DNA from: an uncultured Pseudomonadota bacterium
GTDB taxonomy: Bacteria > Pseudomonadota > Gammaproteobacteria > Burkholderiales > SG8-39
Assembly: GCA_903895005.1 (NCBI GenBank)
Contig: CAITSH010000093.1
Location: 1-10,806, forward strand
Direction of reading: 5' to 3'
DNA: 10,806 nucleotides
The position numbers were made by a program, and so were the translations under genes. Shown here piece after piece: positions 1-6,579 of the stretch (position 1 is its first letter; each line of letters opens with the position of its first letter). The notes under the pieces are model-generated. The model ran no database searches and was not told the DNA's origin. It saw nothing but the letters and a program-made list of their open reading frames with translations.

Positions 1-116
1 AGAATGCGAAATCCAATGGCCATGGAGCGTCCTTCTGGCGTGGTATTGGTTGGTCTTGGGGAGCGGGGAGCGCGAGGATAGCAAATATTGCGCAATCATC
101 GCGCGCCGATCGTGGA

Positions 117-138
117 CGTCACGAACGTCTTCGTGGCG
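117..138. repeat. 9-bp inverted repeat upstream of tRNA-Gly
   Basis: The arms CGTCACGAA and TTCGTGGCG flank a CGTC loop; all nine positions pair, with one G-T wobble. It lies just before, and partly over, the likely -35 region of the tRNA promoter. It could be the end hairpin of an upstream transcript (no T-run follows) or a protein-binding site. The rest of positions 1-166 shows no recognisable gene, apart from a short palindrome ATTGCGCAAT at 87-96. Confidence 0.4.
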
Positions 139-156
139 GCTAAATCGCGGTAAAAT
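130..156 (+). promoter_or_regulatory. Probable sigma-70 promoter of tRNA-Gly
   Basis: A good -10 box, TAAAAT, lies at 151-156, ten bases before the first tRNA base, so transcription would start a few bases upstream of the mature 5' end. The stretch between the -10 box and the start (GCCGCC, 157-162) is GC-rich, as in stable-RNA promoters under stringent control. The -35 is weak: TTCGTG at 130-135 is the nearest candidate and gives a short 15-base spacer. The call therefore rests on the -10 box and its position. Confidence 0.5.
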
Positions 157-166
157 GCCGCCTATC

Positions 167-240
167 GCGGGTGTAGTTCAATGGCAGAACGGCAGCTTCC
201 CAAGCTGCATACGAGGGGTCGATTCCCTTCACCCGCTCCA
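167..240 (+). tRNA. tRNA-Gly (anticodon CCC)
   Basis: The 74-base gene folds as a complete cloverleaf. The acceptor stem GCGGGTG pairs with CACCCGC, and discriminator T and an encoded CCA follow at 237-240. The anticodon stem GCAGC/GCTGC (192-196 with 204-208) holds the loop TTCCCAA, which gives anticodon CCC at 199-201. The T-arm carries the GGTCGATTCC-type loop. It decodes GGG glycine codons. The next gene starts 14 bases after the CCA end, so the tRNA is probably the first unit of a longer transcript that is cut at its 3' end. Confidence 0.95.
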
Positions 241-254
241 CCGGTCACGCTGTC

Positions 255-1160
255 ATGCCAGCTAGTTTTGACGGAAAGCTCGTTGTTGCGATTTCCTCGC
301 GGGCCTTGTTCGACCTCGAGGAAAGCAACCGCGTCTTCGAGCAACAGGGCGTGGAAGCCTACTACCGCTATCAGCGGGTCCACGAGGACGAGATACTGGG
401 CCAGGGCATTGCCTTTGGCCTCGTGAAAAAGCTGCTGGCACTCAATTCGCTCGGCACGGCGCGTCCTCGTGTTGAAGTCATCCTGCTCTCGCGCAATACC
501 GCGGACACCGGGATGCGCATCATGAATTCGATCGAGCATTACAAGCTCGATATTGTGCGCGCCGCTTTTACCGGCGGTGAGAGTACACATCCTTATGTGC
601 CGGCCTTTGATGCCAGCCTGTTCCTGTCGGCCAATCCGGATGATGTGCGCAAGGCCCTCGATGCCGGACACGCGGCGGCGACGATTTTCCCCGGCGAGGC
701 CAGCAGCACGCAGTCGCAGGTGGGCGAACTGCGCATCGCCTTCGACGGCGACGCGGTGCTCTTTTCCGACGAGGCGGAACGCGTGTACAAAAAAAACGGT
801 CTCGACGCGTTCACCGCCAGCGAGGTCAGTGCCGCGCACGACCCGCTCAGCGGCGGGCCGTTCAAGAATTTTCTGGCGGCACTGCACCGGATCCAGTCCG
901 AATATCCGCTTGACGCCTCTCCGATACGCACGGCGCTGGTCACCGCGCGCAGCGCCCCTGCGCACGAGCGTGTGATCCGCACTTTGCGCGCCTGGGACAT
1001 CCGCATCGACGAGGCGCTGTTCCTTGGTGGCCTCGACAAGGGGCCCTTCCTCAAGGCTTTCGGGGCCGATATCTTTTTTGATGATCAGCGCGGTCATGTT
1101 GAATCGGCGCGCCGGCACGTGGCTGCGGGGCACGTGCCGTTCGGTGTTGCAAACGAATAA
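255..1160 (+). CDS. Cytosolic 5'-nucleotidase, cN-I family
   Basis: This 301-residue protein belongs to the bacterial branch of the cN-I 5'-nucleotidases (5-nucleotidase family, PF06189), which remove phosphate from nucleoside 5'-monophosphates in the cytosol. The sequence shows the family start VAISSRALFDLEESN (residues 11-25) and the TGGES segment (107-111). It also shows the HAD-like metal and nucleophile motif FDGDAVLFSDEAE (163-175, D164 and D166), a T230 segment LVTARS, K262 in LDKGPFLKAF, and the acidic pair FFDD (274-277). There is no signal peptide. The start was chosen because the conserved block begins ten residues in and no other in-frame start fits; no Shine-Dalgarno sequence is visible in the 14 bases after the tRNA. 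It is followed nine bases later by asmA on the same strand. The family is clear; the preferred substrate cannot be read from sequence. Confidence 0.9.
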   Translation: MPASFDGKLVVAISSRALFDLEESNRVFEQQGVEAYYRYQRVHEDEILGQGIAFGLVKKLLALNSLGTARPRVEVILLSRNTADTGMRIMNSIEHYKLDIVRAAFTGGESTHPYVPAFDASLFLSANPDDVRKALDAGHAAATIFPGEASSTQSQVGELRIAFDGDAVLFSDEAERVYKKNGLDAFTASEVSAAHDPLSGGPFKNFLAALHRIQSEYPLDASPIRTALVTARSAPAHERVIRTLRAWDIRIDEALFLGGLDKGPFLKAFGADIFFDDQRGHVESARRHVAAGHVPFGVANE

Positions 1161-1169
1161 AGGTAAGCG

Positions 1170-3398
1170 ATGAAAATAGTCAAATACGTGCTTTTTTCGA
1201 TCGCCGGGCTCGCTGTGCTGGCCGGCGCGCTGGCGGCGTTTGTCGCGGCGAGCTTCGATCCGAACAAGTACAAGCCCGAGATCATCAAGATCGTAAAGGA
1301 AAAGACCGGGCGCACGCTCGCACTGGAGGGTGATATCGGTCTGACTTTTTTCCCCCGAATCGGTGTGGCCCTGGGCAAGGTGACCTTGTCCGAGCCGGGT
1401 GTTGCCAAGGTGTTTGCGCATATCGACGAGGCGAAGGTGTCGCTCAACCTGATGCCGTTGTTATCACGTCAGGTGGAGGTTGACCGCGTGCTGTTGTCTG
1501 GGCTCAAAGTGGATCTTGAGCGATTCAAGGACGGGCGCAGCAATTTTGATGACCTGACCGGTACGGGAGGCGGCGCCAAGGCCGATAAGCCTGCGGCGGG
1601 GGAGCACAAGCCGCTCCATATCGATATCGCGGGCGTGAGCCTCAAGAATGCCAACATCGGCTGGAAAGACGACGCCGCCGGCACGCAAATCCGCCTGTCG
1701 GCGATGCAGTTGTCGACCACGCGCATCGCCAGCGGTGTTCCTGGGAAACTGGAATTTTCGGCGGACGTGCAGGGCGTTAAACCCAAGTCCAATGTGCAGG
1801 TCAAGCTCACCACCGGTTATCGTCTGGACTTCACCTCCAGTGCGTTTGCCCTGTCCGGTCTTGATCTGAAAATAAGCGGCGATGCGCCGGGCGCCGCGGG
1901 GCTCAATGCTGCGGCCAAGGGGGATGTGGAGTTTGACCCGGCAAAAAAGCGTATCAGCCTGTCCGGGTTTGAGTTGTCGGCGGTCACGCGCGACGGCCTG
2001 GATGTCAAACTCTCGGCGCCCAAGTTGCTGGTTTCGCCCGACGAGGCGAGCAGCACCGCGATAAGCGGTCAGGTCAAGCTGGCAAAGACGGGACATTCGG
2101 TGGATGCGAAGTTCGTTCTTGCGGCGCTCGAAGCCAAGGGTAAAAAACTCAATACCAGGCTCGACGTCGACTTCGCCCTTAAGAAGGGTGAGCAGACCAC
2201 GCAGGGCAAGCTGGGCTCGCCGGTCAGCATCGACCTTGATGCGCAAAGCGCGCAACTGACAAAACTGACGGCCGACCTTAGCGTGCCCTCACCCGTATCC
2301 GGGCAAAAAAGCATGAGCCTTGCGAACACGGGATCGGTGCGGGTCGACTGGGGCAAACAGTCATTAGTCAGCGACCTGGTGACGCGCCTGGACGAGAGCA
2401 CCATACAGTCCAGGCTCAACGTCGCCAATTTTGCAACGCCGGCCATCGGCTTTGATATCGCCATCGATAAACTCAATGCCGACAAATACCTGCCGCCGCC
2501 ACAGCAAAAGGCGGCTGGCGCGCCCGCCGCATCGCCTGGCGCCGGTGGCGAAAAGCCCATTGACTTGTCGGCCTTGAATGGCTTGAACGTTAACGGCAAT
2601 TTCCGGGTCGGATCCCTGATCGCGCATCAGGTCAAAGTGGAGAAATTGCAACTGGTCTTGCGGGCGGTTGGCGGCAAGCTCGACGTGAATCCCATTTCAG
2701 CCAGTCTTTACCAGGGTACGGTGCAGGGTGCCGTCAGCGTCAATGCCAGCGGGAATCTCTTCGGCATAAAACAGCAGTTCACCGGAGTTTCGATCGGACC
2801 GCTGATGCGCGACGCCATCGGCAAGGATCTGCTCGAAGGCAAGGGCAATGTGCAGATGGATGTGCAGACCGCCGGCATGACGGTGTCTGCGCTGAAAAAG
2901 GCGCTAAGTGGAACGGCCAGCCTCAGCTTGAAGGATGGCGCGGTCAAGGGCATCAATCTCGCGGAAACCTTTCGCAAGGCGAAGGCGGTGTTGGGTGCGA
3001 AGGGGACGAGTGAGCAAGGCGCGAGCAAAACGGACAAAACAGATTTTTCCGAAATGAGCGCGAGCTTTGTCATTCGCAACGGCGTGGCGCATAACGACGA
3101 TCTTTCCGCCAAGTCTCCCTTTTTGCGTCTTGGCGGGGTCGGGGATATCAACATCGGCAACGACACCATGGACTATCTTGCCAAGGCCTCGATTGTAAAC
3201 ACATCGGGCGGACAGGGCGGCAAGGAACTCGATGCGATGAAAGGGCTTACCGTGCCGGTGCGACTGACCGGCCCGCTCGACTCGCTTAAGTACAGTATTG
3301 ATTACGGTGCGATGGTTGGCGAATCGGTCAAGCAGCAGGTGCAGCAAAAAGTGCAGGAACAGCTTGGCGACAAGCTCAAGGGCTTGTTCAAACGGTGA
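1170..3398 (+). CDS. AsmA family envelope protein
   Basis: This 742-residue protein is anchored in the inner membrane by one N-terminal helix (about residues 5-28) and is otherwise periplasmic. The segment after the helix, SFDPNKYKPEIIKIVKEKTGR (about 28-48), followed by LEGDIGLTFFPRIGVALG, is the classic AsmA opening. A long repetitive beta-rich body follows. A Pro/Ala/Gly-rich linker lies near residues 440-465, and the conserved AsmA C-terminal region (about 475-720) ends in LTGPLDSLKYSIDY and a basic amphipathic tail. AsmA-like proteins are bridge-type proteins linked to phospholipid transport and outer-membrane assembly; the exact cargo here is unknown. It is longer than E. coli AsmA (617 residues). 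The ribosome site AAGGT lies just upstream of the ATG. It overlaps mutY by four bases (GTGA). A gene symbol is withheld because several AsmA paralogues usually coexist. Confidence 0.88.
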   Translation: MKIVKYVLFSIAGLAVLAGALAAFVAASFDPNKYKPEIIKIVKEKTGRTLALEGDIGLTFFPRIGVALGKVTLSEPGVAKVFAHIDEAKVSLNLMPLLSRQVEVDRVLLSGLKVDLERFKDGRSNFDDLTGTGGGAKADKPAAGEHKPLHIDIAGVSLKNANIGWKDDAAGTQIRLSAMQLSTTRIASGVPGKLEFSADVQGVKPKSNVQVKLTTGYRLDFTSSAFALSGLDLKISGDAPGAAGLNAAAKGDVEFDPAKKRISLSGFELSAVTRDGLDVKLSAPKLLVSPDEASSTAISGQVKLAKTGHSVDAKFVLAALEAKGKKLNTRLDVDFALKKGEQTTQGKLGSPVSIDLDAQSAQLTKLTADLSVPSPVSGQKSMSLANTGSVRVDWGKQSLVSDLVTRLDESTIQSRLNVANFATPAIGFDIAIDKLNADKYLPPPQQKAAGAPAASPGAGGEKPIDLSALNGLNVNGNFRVGSLIAHQVKVEKLQLVLRAVGGKLDVNPISASLYQGTVQGAVSVNASGNLFGIKQQFTGVSIGPLMRDAIGKDLLEGKGNVQMDVQTAGMTVSALKKALSGTASLSLKDGAVKGINLAETFRKAKAVLGAKGTSEQGASKTDKTDFSEMSASFVIRNGVAHNDDLSAKSPFLRLGGVGDINIGNDTMDYLAKASIVNTSGGQGGKELDAMKGLTVPVRLTGPLDSLKYSIDYGAMVGESVKQQVQQKVQEQLGDKLKGLFKR

Positions 3399-4489
3399 GC
3401 CAGGTTCGTGGTGGGCCGCCTGCGGCGATGTCCTCCGGCGAGCTTGCGGCGGCGGCCGGGTTTTCCGACCGGCTCGTGCGCTGGCAAAAAAAGCACGGGC
3501 GCCATGACCTGCCCTGGCAACGAACCTCGGACCCCTATCGCATCTGGTTGTCAGAGATCATGTTGCAGCAAACCCAGGTTGCCGCTGTGATTCCGTATTA
3601 CGCGCGGTTTCTCGAGCGCTTTCCCGATTACGCTTCCCTCGCAGCTGCCTCCGAAGAACAGGTGATGCAATTGTGGAGCGGGCTTGGGTATTACTCCCGC
3701 GCCCGCAACCTGCACAAGGCGGCGCAGCACATCGCCGGGCTTGGCGCTTTTCCCAAAGAACGCGCCCAAATCGAAAGTCTGCCGGGCGTGGGCCGTTCGA
3801 CGGCAGCGGCCATCGCGGCGTTTGCGTTTGGATCGCGCGAAGCAATTCTTGACGGGAATGTAAAGCGCGTTCTCGCGCGCCACTTCGCGGTGCCGGGTTT
3901 CCCGGGGCAGAAAGCCGTTGAGCAGCGCTTGTGGGGTATCGCCGAGGCCTTGCTGCCCTCGACCGGTATTGAGGCTTACACGCAGGGGCTGATGGACTTG
4001 GGGGCCACCTTGTGCACACGCCACGACCCGAAATGCGGGCGCTGTCCCTTGCGGGATACCTGCAGGGCGCTGGCGCAGGGTGATATCGCGCTTTATCCGG
4101 AACCCAAACCGGCCAAGGCGATGCCGCAGCGACAGACCCTGATGCTTGTGCTTGAACACGAGGGGGCGCTGTTGTTCGAAAAGCGGCCCTCGCCCGGGAT
4201 ATGGGGCGGGCTCTGGAGCTTTCCCGAACTTGCGGTCGGCGGCGACATTGCACGGCACTGCAGCCAGACGCTTGGCTGCGATGTGGCGGCGGCCATCGCG
4301 CTCGCGCCGCTGGCGCACGGCTTTACGCACTTTCGCCTTGCCATTGAGCCTTGGCGTTGCGTGGTGGCGCGTCGTGGCCCTGTGCTGCGCGAACCCGGCT
4401 TCATATGGTTGCCGCTTGAGGATGCGCTGGCCGCCGCTATCCCGGTGCCGGTGAAAAAAATCCTTGAGCGCTTGCGTACGCCGGCTTAG
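3395..4489 (+). CDS. mutY: A/G-specific adenine DNA glycosylase MutY
   Basis: MutY removes adenine mispaired with 8-oxoguanine, which prevents G:C to T:A mutations. All key elements are present in 364 residues. The substrate-pocket segment SEIMLQQTQ carries the catalytic glutamate (E54). The helix-hairpin-helix is LPGVGRSTA (129-137), and the catalytic aspartate is D153 in ILDGNVKR. The 4Fe-4S cysteines C207, C214, C217 and C223 have the standard 6-2-5 spacing. The C-terminal third is the NUDIX-like domain that reads 8-oxoG. The listed start is a GTG that overlaps the asmA TGA, typical of translational coupling. An ATG eleven codons later (3428) is a real alternative, because the conserved region begins only at FSDRLVRWQ (residue 23) and neither start has a strong ribosome site. 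The gene ends 27 bases before a convergent gene, and no terminator is visible between them. Confidence 0.96.
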   Translation: MSQVRGGPPAAMSSGELAAAAGFSDRLVRWQKKHGRHDLPWQRTSDPYRIWLSEIMLQQTQVAAVIPYYARFLERFPDYASLAAASEEQVMQLWSGLGYYSRARNLHKAAQHIAGLGAFPKERAQIESLPGVGRSTAAAIAAFAFGSREAILDGNVKRVLARHFAVPGFPGQKAVEQRLWGIAEALLPSTGIEAYTQGLMDLGATLCTRHDPKCGRCPLRDTCRALAQGDIALYPEPKPAKAMPQRQTLMLVLEHEGALLFEKRPSPGIWGGLWSFPELAVGGDIARHCSQTLGCDVAAAIALAPLAHGFTHFRLAIEPWRCVVARRGPVLREPGFIWLPLEDALAAAIPVPVKKILERLRTPA

Positions 4490-4516
4490 TGGCGCCTTGG
4501 CCGCGTCGAGCGCACC

Positions 4517-5128
4517 TTAACCGCGTTCAGGAACGAATCCGGGCAGGCCGCGTTGGGCGAGAAACCGGTGCAGGATCTCCAGCCGCATCCGGCTGTCGGT
4601 CAGTTCAAGCAATTTTTGCCGTGCGGAGGGCGGGATGGGCACGACTTCCGCGAGCCGGTTTCCAACCCAGGTGGCGCTGTCGAATCGGTGCGGCTGTGCG
4701 AATATCTCGGCATCCTGGTCAAGGGTGATCATTTGCAGCAGTTGGGCACAGGCGCTGAATTCTGCGGGCAGGCCGATTTCGGCGTCATCCGGAATCAATT
4801 CGACTTCGGCGGTGACGAGGCCTTGCTCGCTTACACTCTGACTGATGATGCGAAAGCGCTGCTCGCCGAGGTTGCGCAGGTGCAATACGCCGAGCTGCTG
4901 CATGTCCCAGTCGATTATTCTTGCCATGCAGCCGGTTGCTTCCGGCACGGCCGGTGAGCCCACTTCCTTGCCATCCTTGATAAGGCAGATGCCAAACGGC
5001 AGGTTGCTTTTCATTCGCTCACGCGTCATGTCCATGTAGCGTGTTTCGAAGACCCGAAGCGGCAACAGTCCCCCGGGGAAAAGTACCGTGTTTAGCGGGA
5101 AAATCGGGACGCTTGTGATGATGCCCAT
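4517..5128 (-). CDS. Stand-alone LON substrate-binding domain protein
   Basis: This 203-residue protein matches the N-terminal substrate-binding domain of Lon protease (LON_substr_bdg, PF02190), with no ATPase or protease domain. The signature is at residues 8-34: PIFPLNTVLFPGG, then LPLRVFETRY. The middle holds FGICLIKDG and the GCMARI turn, and the helical second half runs to the C-terminus. Such proteins are widespread in proteobacteria. Their function is not established; binding of unfolded or client proteins is inferred from the Lon domain. It is the last gene of the leftward cluster, 63 bases after rapZ. No Shine-Dalgarno sequence is visible before the ATG, but the conserved domain begins within eight residues, so the start is probably right. 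Confidence 0.88.
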   Translation of the reverse strand: MGIITSVPIFPLNTVLFPGGLLPLRVFETRYMDMTRERMKSNLPFGICLIKDGKEVGSPAVPEATGCMARIIDWDMQQLGVLHLRNLGEQRFRIISQSVSEQGLVTAEVELIPDDAEIGLPAEFSACAQLLQMITLDQDAEIFAQPHRFDSATWVGNRLAEVVPIPPSARQKLLELTDSRMRLEILHRFLAQRGLPGFVPERG

Positions 5129-5145
5129 ATCAGGGGCGGTGCCTG

Positions 5146-5165
5146 CCAGGCCTGCCCTGGCCTGG
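5146..5165. repeat. Inverted repeat between rapZ and the LON-domain gene
   Basis: CCAGGC (5146-5151) and GCCTGG (5160-5165) form a six-pair stem with an eight-base loop. On the minus strand the surrounding 28 bases read as a run of CAGGC/CAGGG units. No T-run follows, so it is not a standard terminator. It may be a folded spacer in the mRNA or have no role. Confidence 0.3.
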
Positions 5166-5191
5166 TTGCGTGTTGACCGCGACGCGCGCGC

Positions 5192-6028
5192 TCATGACAA
5201 CTGGCGGTGGCGAACCAGCACCGGGATCCGTCCGCGGAAGTCCGCGGCCAGCCTCTCAGCCAGGTAAACGGAGCGATGTTGTCCGCCGGTGCAGCCGATT
5301 GCAATGGTCAGGTAGGAGCGGTTGTCGCGCAGGTAATGGGGTAACCAGTTGCTGACAAAGGCGCTGATCTCTGCGAGCAGTTTCGTCACATCGGCGTTGG
5401 AGTTCATGAACTCGATCACCCGGGCGTCGTTGCCGGTCAGGGGGCGCAGTTTTGGATCGTAGAACGGATTTGGCAAAAAGCGCACGTCGAAGACAAGGTC
5501 CGAATCGAGGGGGATGCCCTGCTTGTAGCCAAACGACTGAAACAGCACGGTCATGCGCGAGGTGTCGACGTGCAGCAGGTCCTTTATCCAGCCGCGCAGG
5601 GCGTTGGGTTGTGCATCGCTGGTATCAATGCGGTGCCCGAGTTCACCCACGGGGGCCAGCATCTCGCGTTCGCGCGTGATGCATTCTTCTATCGTTACGT
5701 CGCCCAGCGCGAGCGGGTGGCGGCGGCGTGTTTCTGTAAAGCGCCGCACCAGCGTGTCGTTTTTAGCGTCAAGGAAGAGCAGCCGCAGATCTATTCCGGA
5801 CTGCCTGAGTACATTGAGGGTCTGCGGCAGGTGATCGAGCGCCTTGCCGCTGCGCGCATCCACGCTGATGGCGATTTTTTCGTAACCGGCGTTGCGCAGG
5901 AAGTCCGTGGTCTCCGAGAGCAGGAGGACCGGGAGGTTGTCGACGCAATAGTAGCCGGCGTCTTCCAGGACTTTGATGGCAATGCTCTTGCCCGAGCCGG
6001 ACAGGCCACTGATGAGTACAAGTTGCAT
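5192..6028 (-). CDS. rapZ: RapZ, RNase adapter / P-loop nucleotide-binding protein
   Basis: This 278-residue protein is a clear RapZ (YvcJ family). The Walker A loop is GLSGSGKS (8-15), followed by GYYCVDNLP (25-33). The hydrophobic strand LRLLFLDA is at 81-88, and RRRHPL at 101-106. The C-terminal domain has DVRFLPNPFYDP (181-192) and GCTGGQHRSVYLAE (245-258). In E. coli, RapZ senses glucosamine-6-phosphate and guides RNase E to the small RNA GlmZ, which controls glmS and hence cell-wall precursor supply. In other bacteria its role is less clear. It ends in RHRQLS and lacks the basic tail of the E. coli protein. The conserved P-loop starts eight residues from the ATG, so the start is firm although no ribosome site is seen. 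It normally follows hprK directly; here psiF and 155 bases lie between. Confidence 0.95.
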   Translation of the reverse strand: MQLVLISGLSGSGKSIAIKVLEDAGYYCVDNLPVLLLSETTDFLRNAGYEKIAISVDARSGKALDHLPQTLNVLRQSGIDLRLLFLDAKNDTLVRRFTETRRRHPLALGDVTIEECITREREMLAPVGELGHRIDTSDAQPNALRGWIKDLLHVDTSRMTVLFQSFGYKQGIPLDSDLVFDVRFLPNPFYDPKLRPLTGNDARVIEFMNSNADVTKLLAEISAFVSNWLPHYLRDNRSYLTIAIGCTGGQHRSVYLAERLAADFRGRIPVLVRHRQLS

Positions 6029-6103
6029 CGGTGCAGATTAGCCGAAACAAGGGGCGTGGTGCAAATGTGCTGCGACGTCACTCGAAAAATGCAGCCGGGT
6101 GCC

Positions 6104-6124
6104 GCCCGCGGGGTTTTGGCGGGC
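6104..6124. repeat. Stem-loop in the psiF-rapZ spacer
   Basis: GCCCGC (6104-6109) pairs with GCGGGC (6119-6124) across a nine-base loop. On the minus strand the next T-run is 13 bases away, so it does not have the layout of an intrinsic terminator. It is the second hairpin in the 155-base gap between psiF and rapZ. Confidence 0.3.
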
Positions 6125-6140
6125 CGTGTGCATCAAGGCG

Positions 6141-6173
6141 CGCCGGGGCTCAGTGCACCTGCAATCCCCGGCG
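6141..6173. repeat. 8-bp GC hairpin just after psiF
   Basis: CGCCGGGG (6141-6148) and CCCCGGCG (6166-6173) form an unbroken eight-pair stem with a 17-base loop that contains the palindrome GTGCAC. It begins ten bases after the psiF stop on the minus strand. No T-run follows on that strand, so it may protect the 3' end of the psiF mRNA or act as a weak pause or terminator. On the plus strand a short TTTT follows, but no rightward gene ends here. Confidence 0.4.
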
Positions 6174-6183
6174 GTTTTCGCAG

Positions 6184-6516
6184 TCAGCCTTTCAGGCAGG
6201 TGCTCATGAACGCCTTGCGATCCGCGCCGCTGATTTTTTTCTCTTTGGCTTCCTTGTTGCAGTTTGCCATTTTGCCCTGCTGTGGCGTTTTTTTCGCGGC
6301 TTCGGCTGCCGCAACCGGCTTGGCTCCGAGGCAGGATTTCATGAACGTTTTGCGCTCCGGCCCTGCGAGCTTTTTGTCCCGTGCATCCTTGCTGCAGGAA
6401 CTCATTTTTTCCTGCTGCGGCGAACGCGCTTTGTCGGCGGCTTTCTTATCTTGCGCATGGGCAGCCGAGGCGCAAAGAAGTCCTGCCATCAGCAATATAG
6501 CCAGTCTGGTTTTCAT
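6184..6516 (-). CDS. psiF: PsiF-repeat small secreted protein
   Basis: This 110-residue protein has two PsiF repeats (PF07769). The first spans residues 32-65, from SPQQEKMSSCSKDA to FMKSCLGA. The second spans 77-110, from TPQQGKMANCNKEA to FMSTCLKG. Each has two cysteines 21 residues apart (C41/C62 and C86/C107), which suggests one disulfide per repeat. Residues 1-21 form a signal peptide with an AHA cleavage site before Q22, so the mature protein is small, lysine-rich and periplasmic or secreted. The start at 6516 was chosen because GGAGAAG (6523-6529) sits six bases upstream and the signal peptide starts cleanly there; an ATG 12 codons further upstream lacks both. E. coli psiF is phosphate-starvation inducible, but its function is unknown, and I see no Pho box here. 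Its place inside the hprK-rapZ pair is unusual. Confidence 0.85.
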   Translation of the reverse strand: MKTRLAILLMAGLLCASAAHAQDKKAADKARSPQQEKMSSCSKDARDKKLAGPERKTFMKSCLGAKPVAAAEAAKKTPQQGKMANCNKEAKEKKISGADRKAFMSTCLKG

Positions 6517-6579
6517 CGCGGTCTTCTCCAATCGAGGGTTCAGGGGTGCCACACCGTCAATAACGGCGTCGCCCCCGCC

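Noticed and set aside
50..265. 71-codon frame at the left edge
   Set aside because: It runs through the whole tRNA gene and has no ribosome site or recognisable product.
162..1421. 419-codon open frame on the minus strand
   Set aside because: It lies opposite the nucleotidase and the start of asmA, reads across the tRNA, and has no recognisable domain. It is a GC-rich shadow.
4490..4516. Possible bidirectional terminator between mutY and the LON-domain gene
   Set aside because: The 27 bases hold only a short GGCGCC palindrome, with no extended stem and no T-run.
6546..6551. TGGCAC on the minus strand before psiF, a perfect -24 half site
   Set aside because: No TTGC-type -12 element follows at the required distance.
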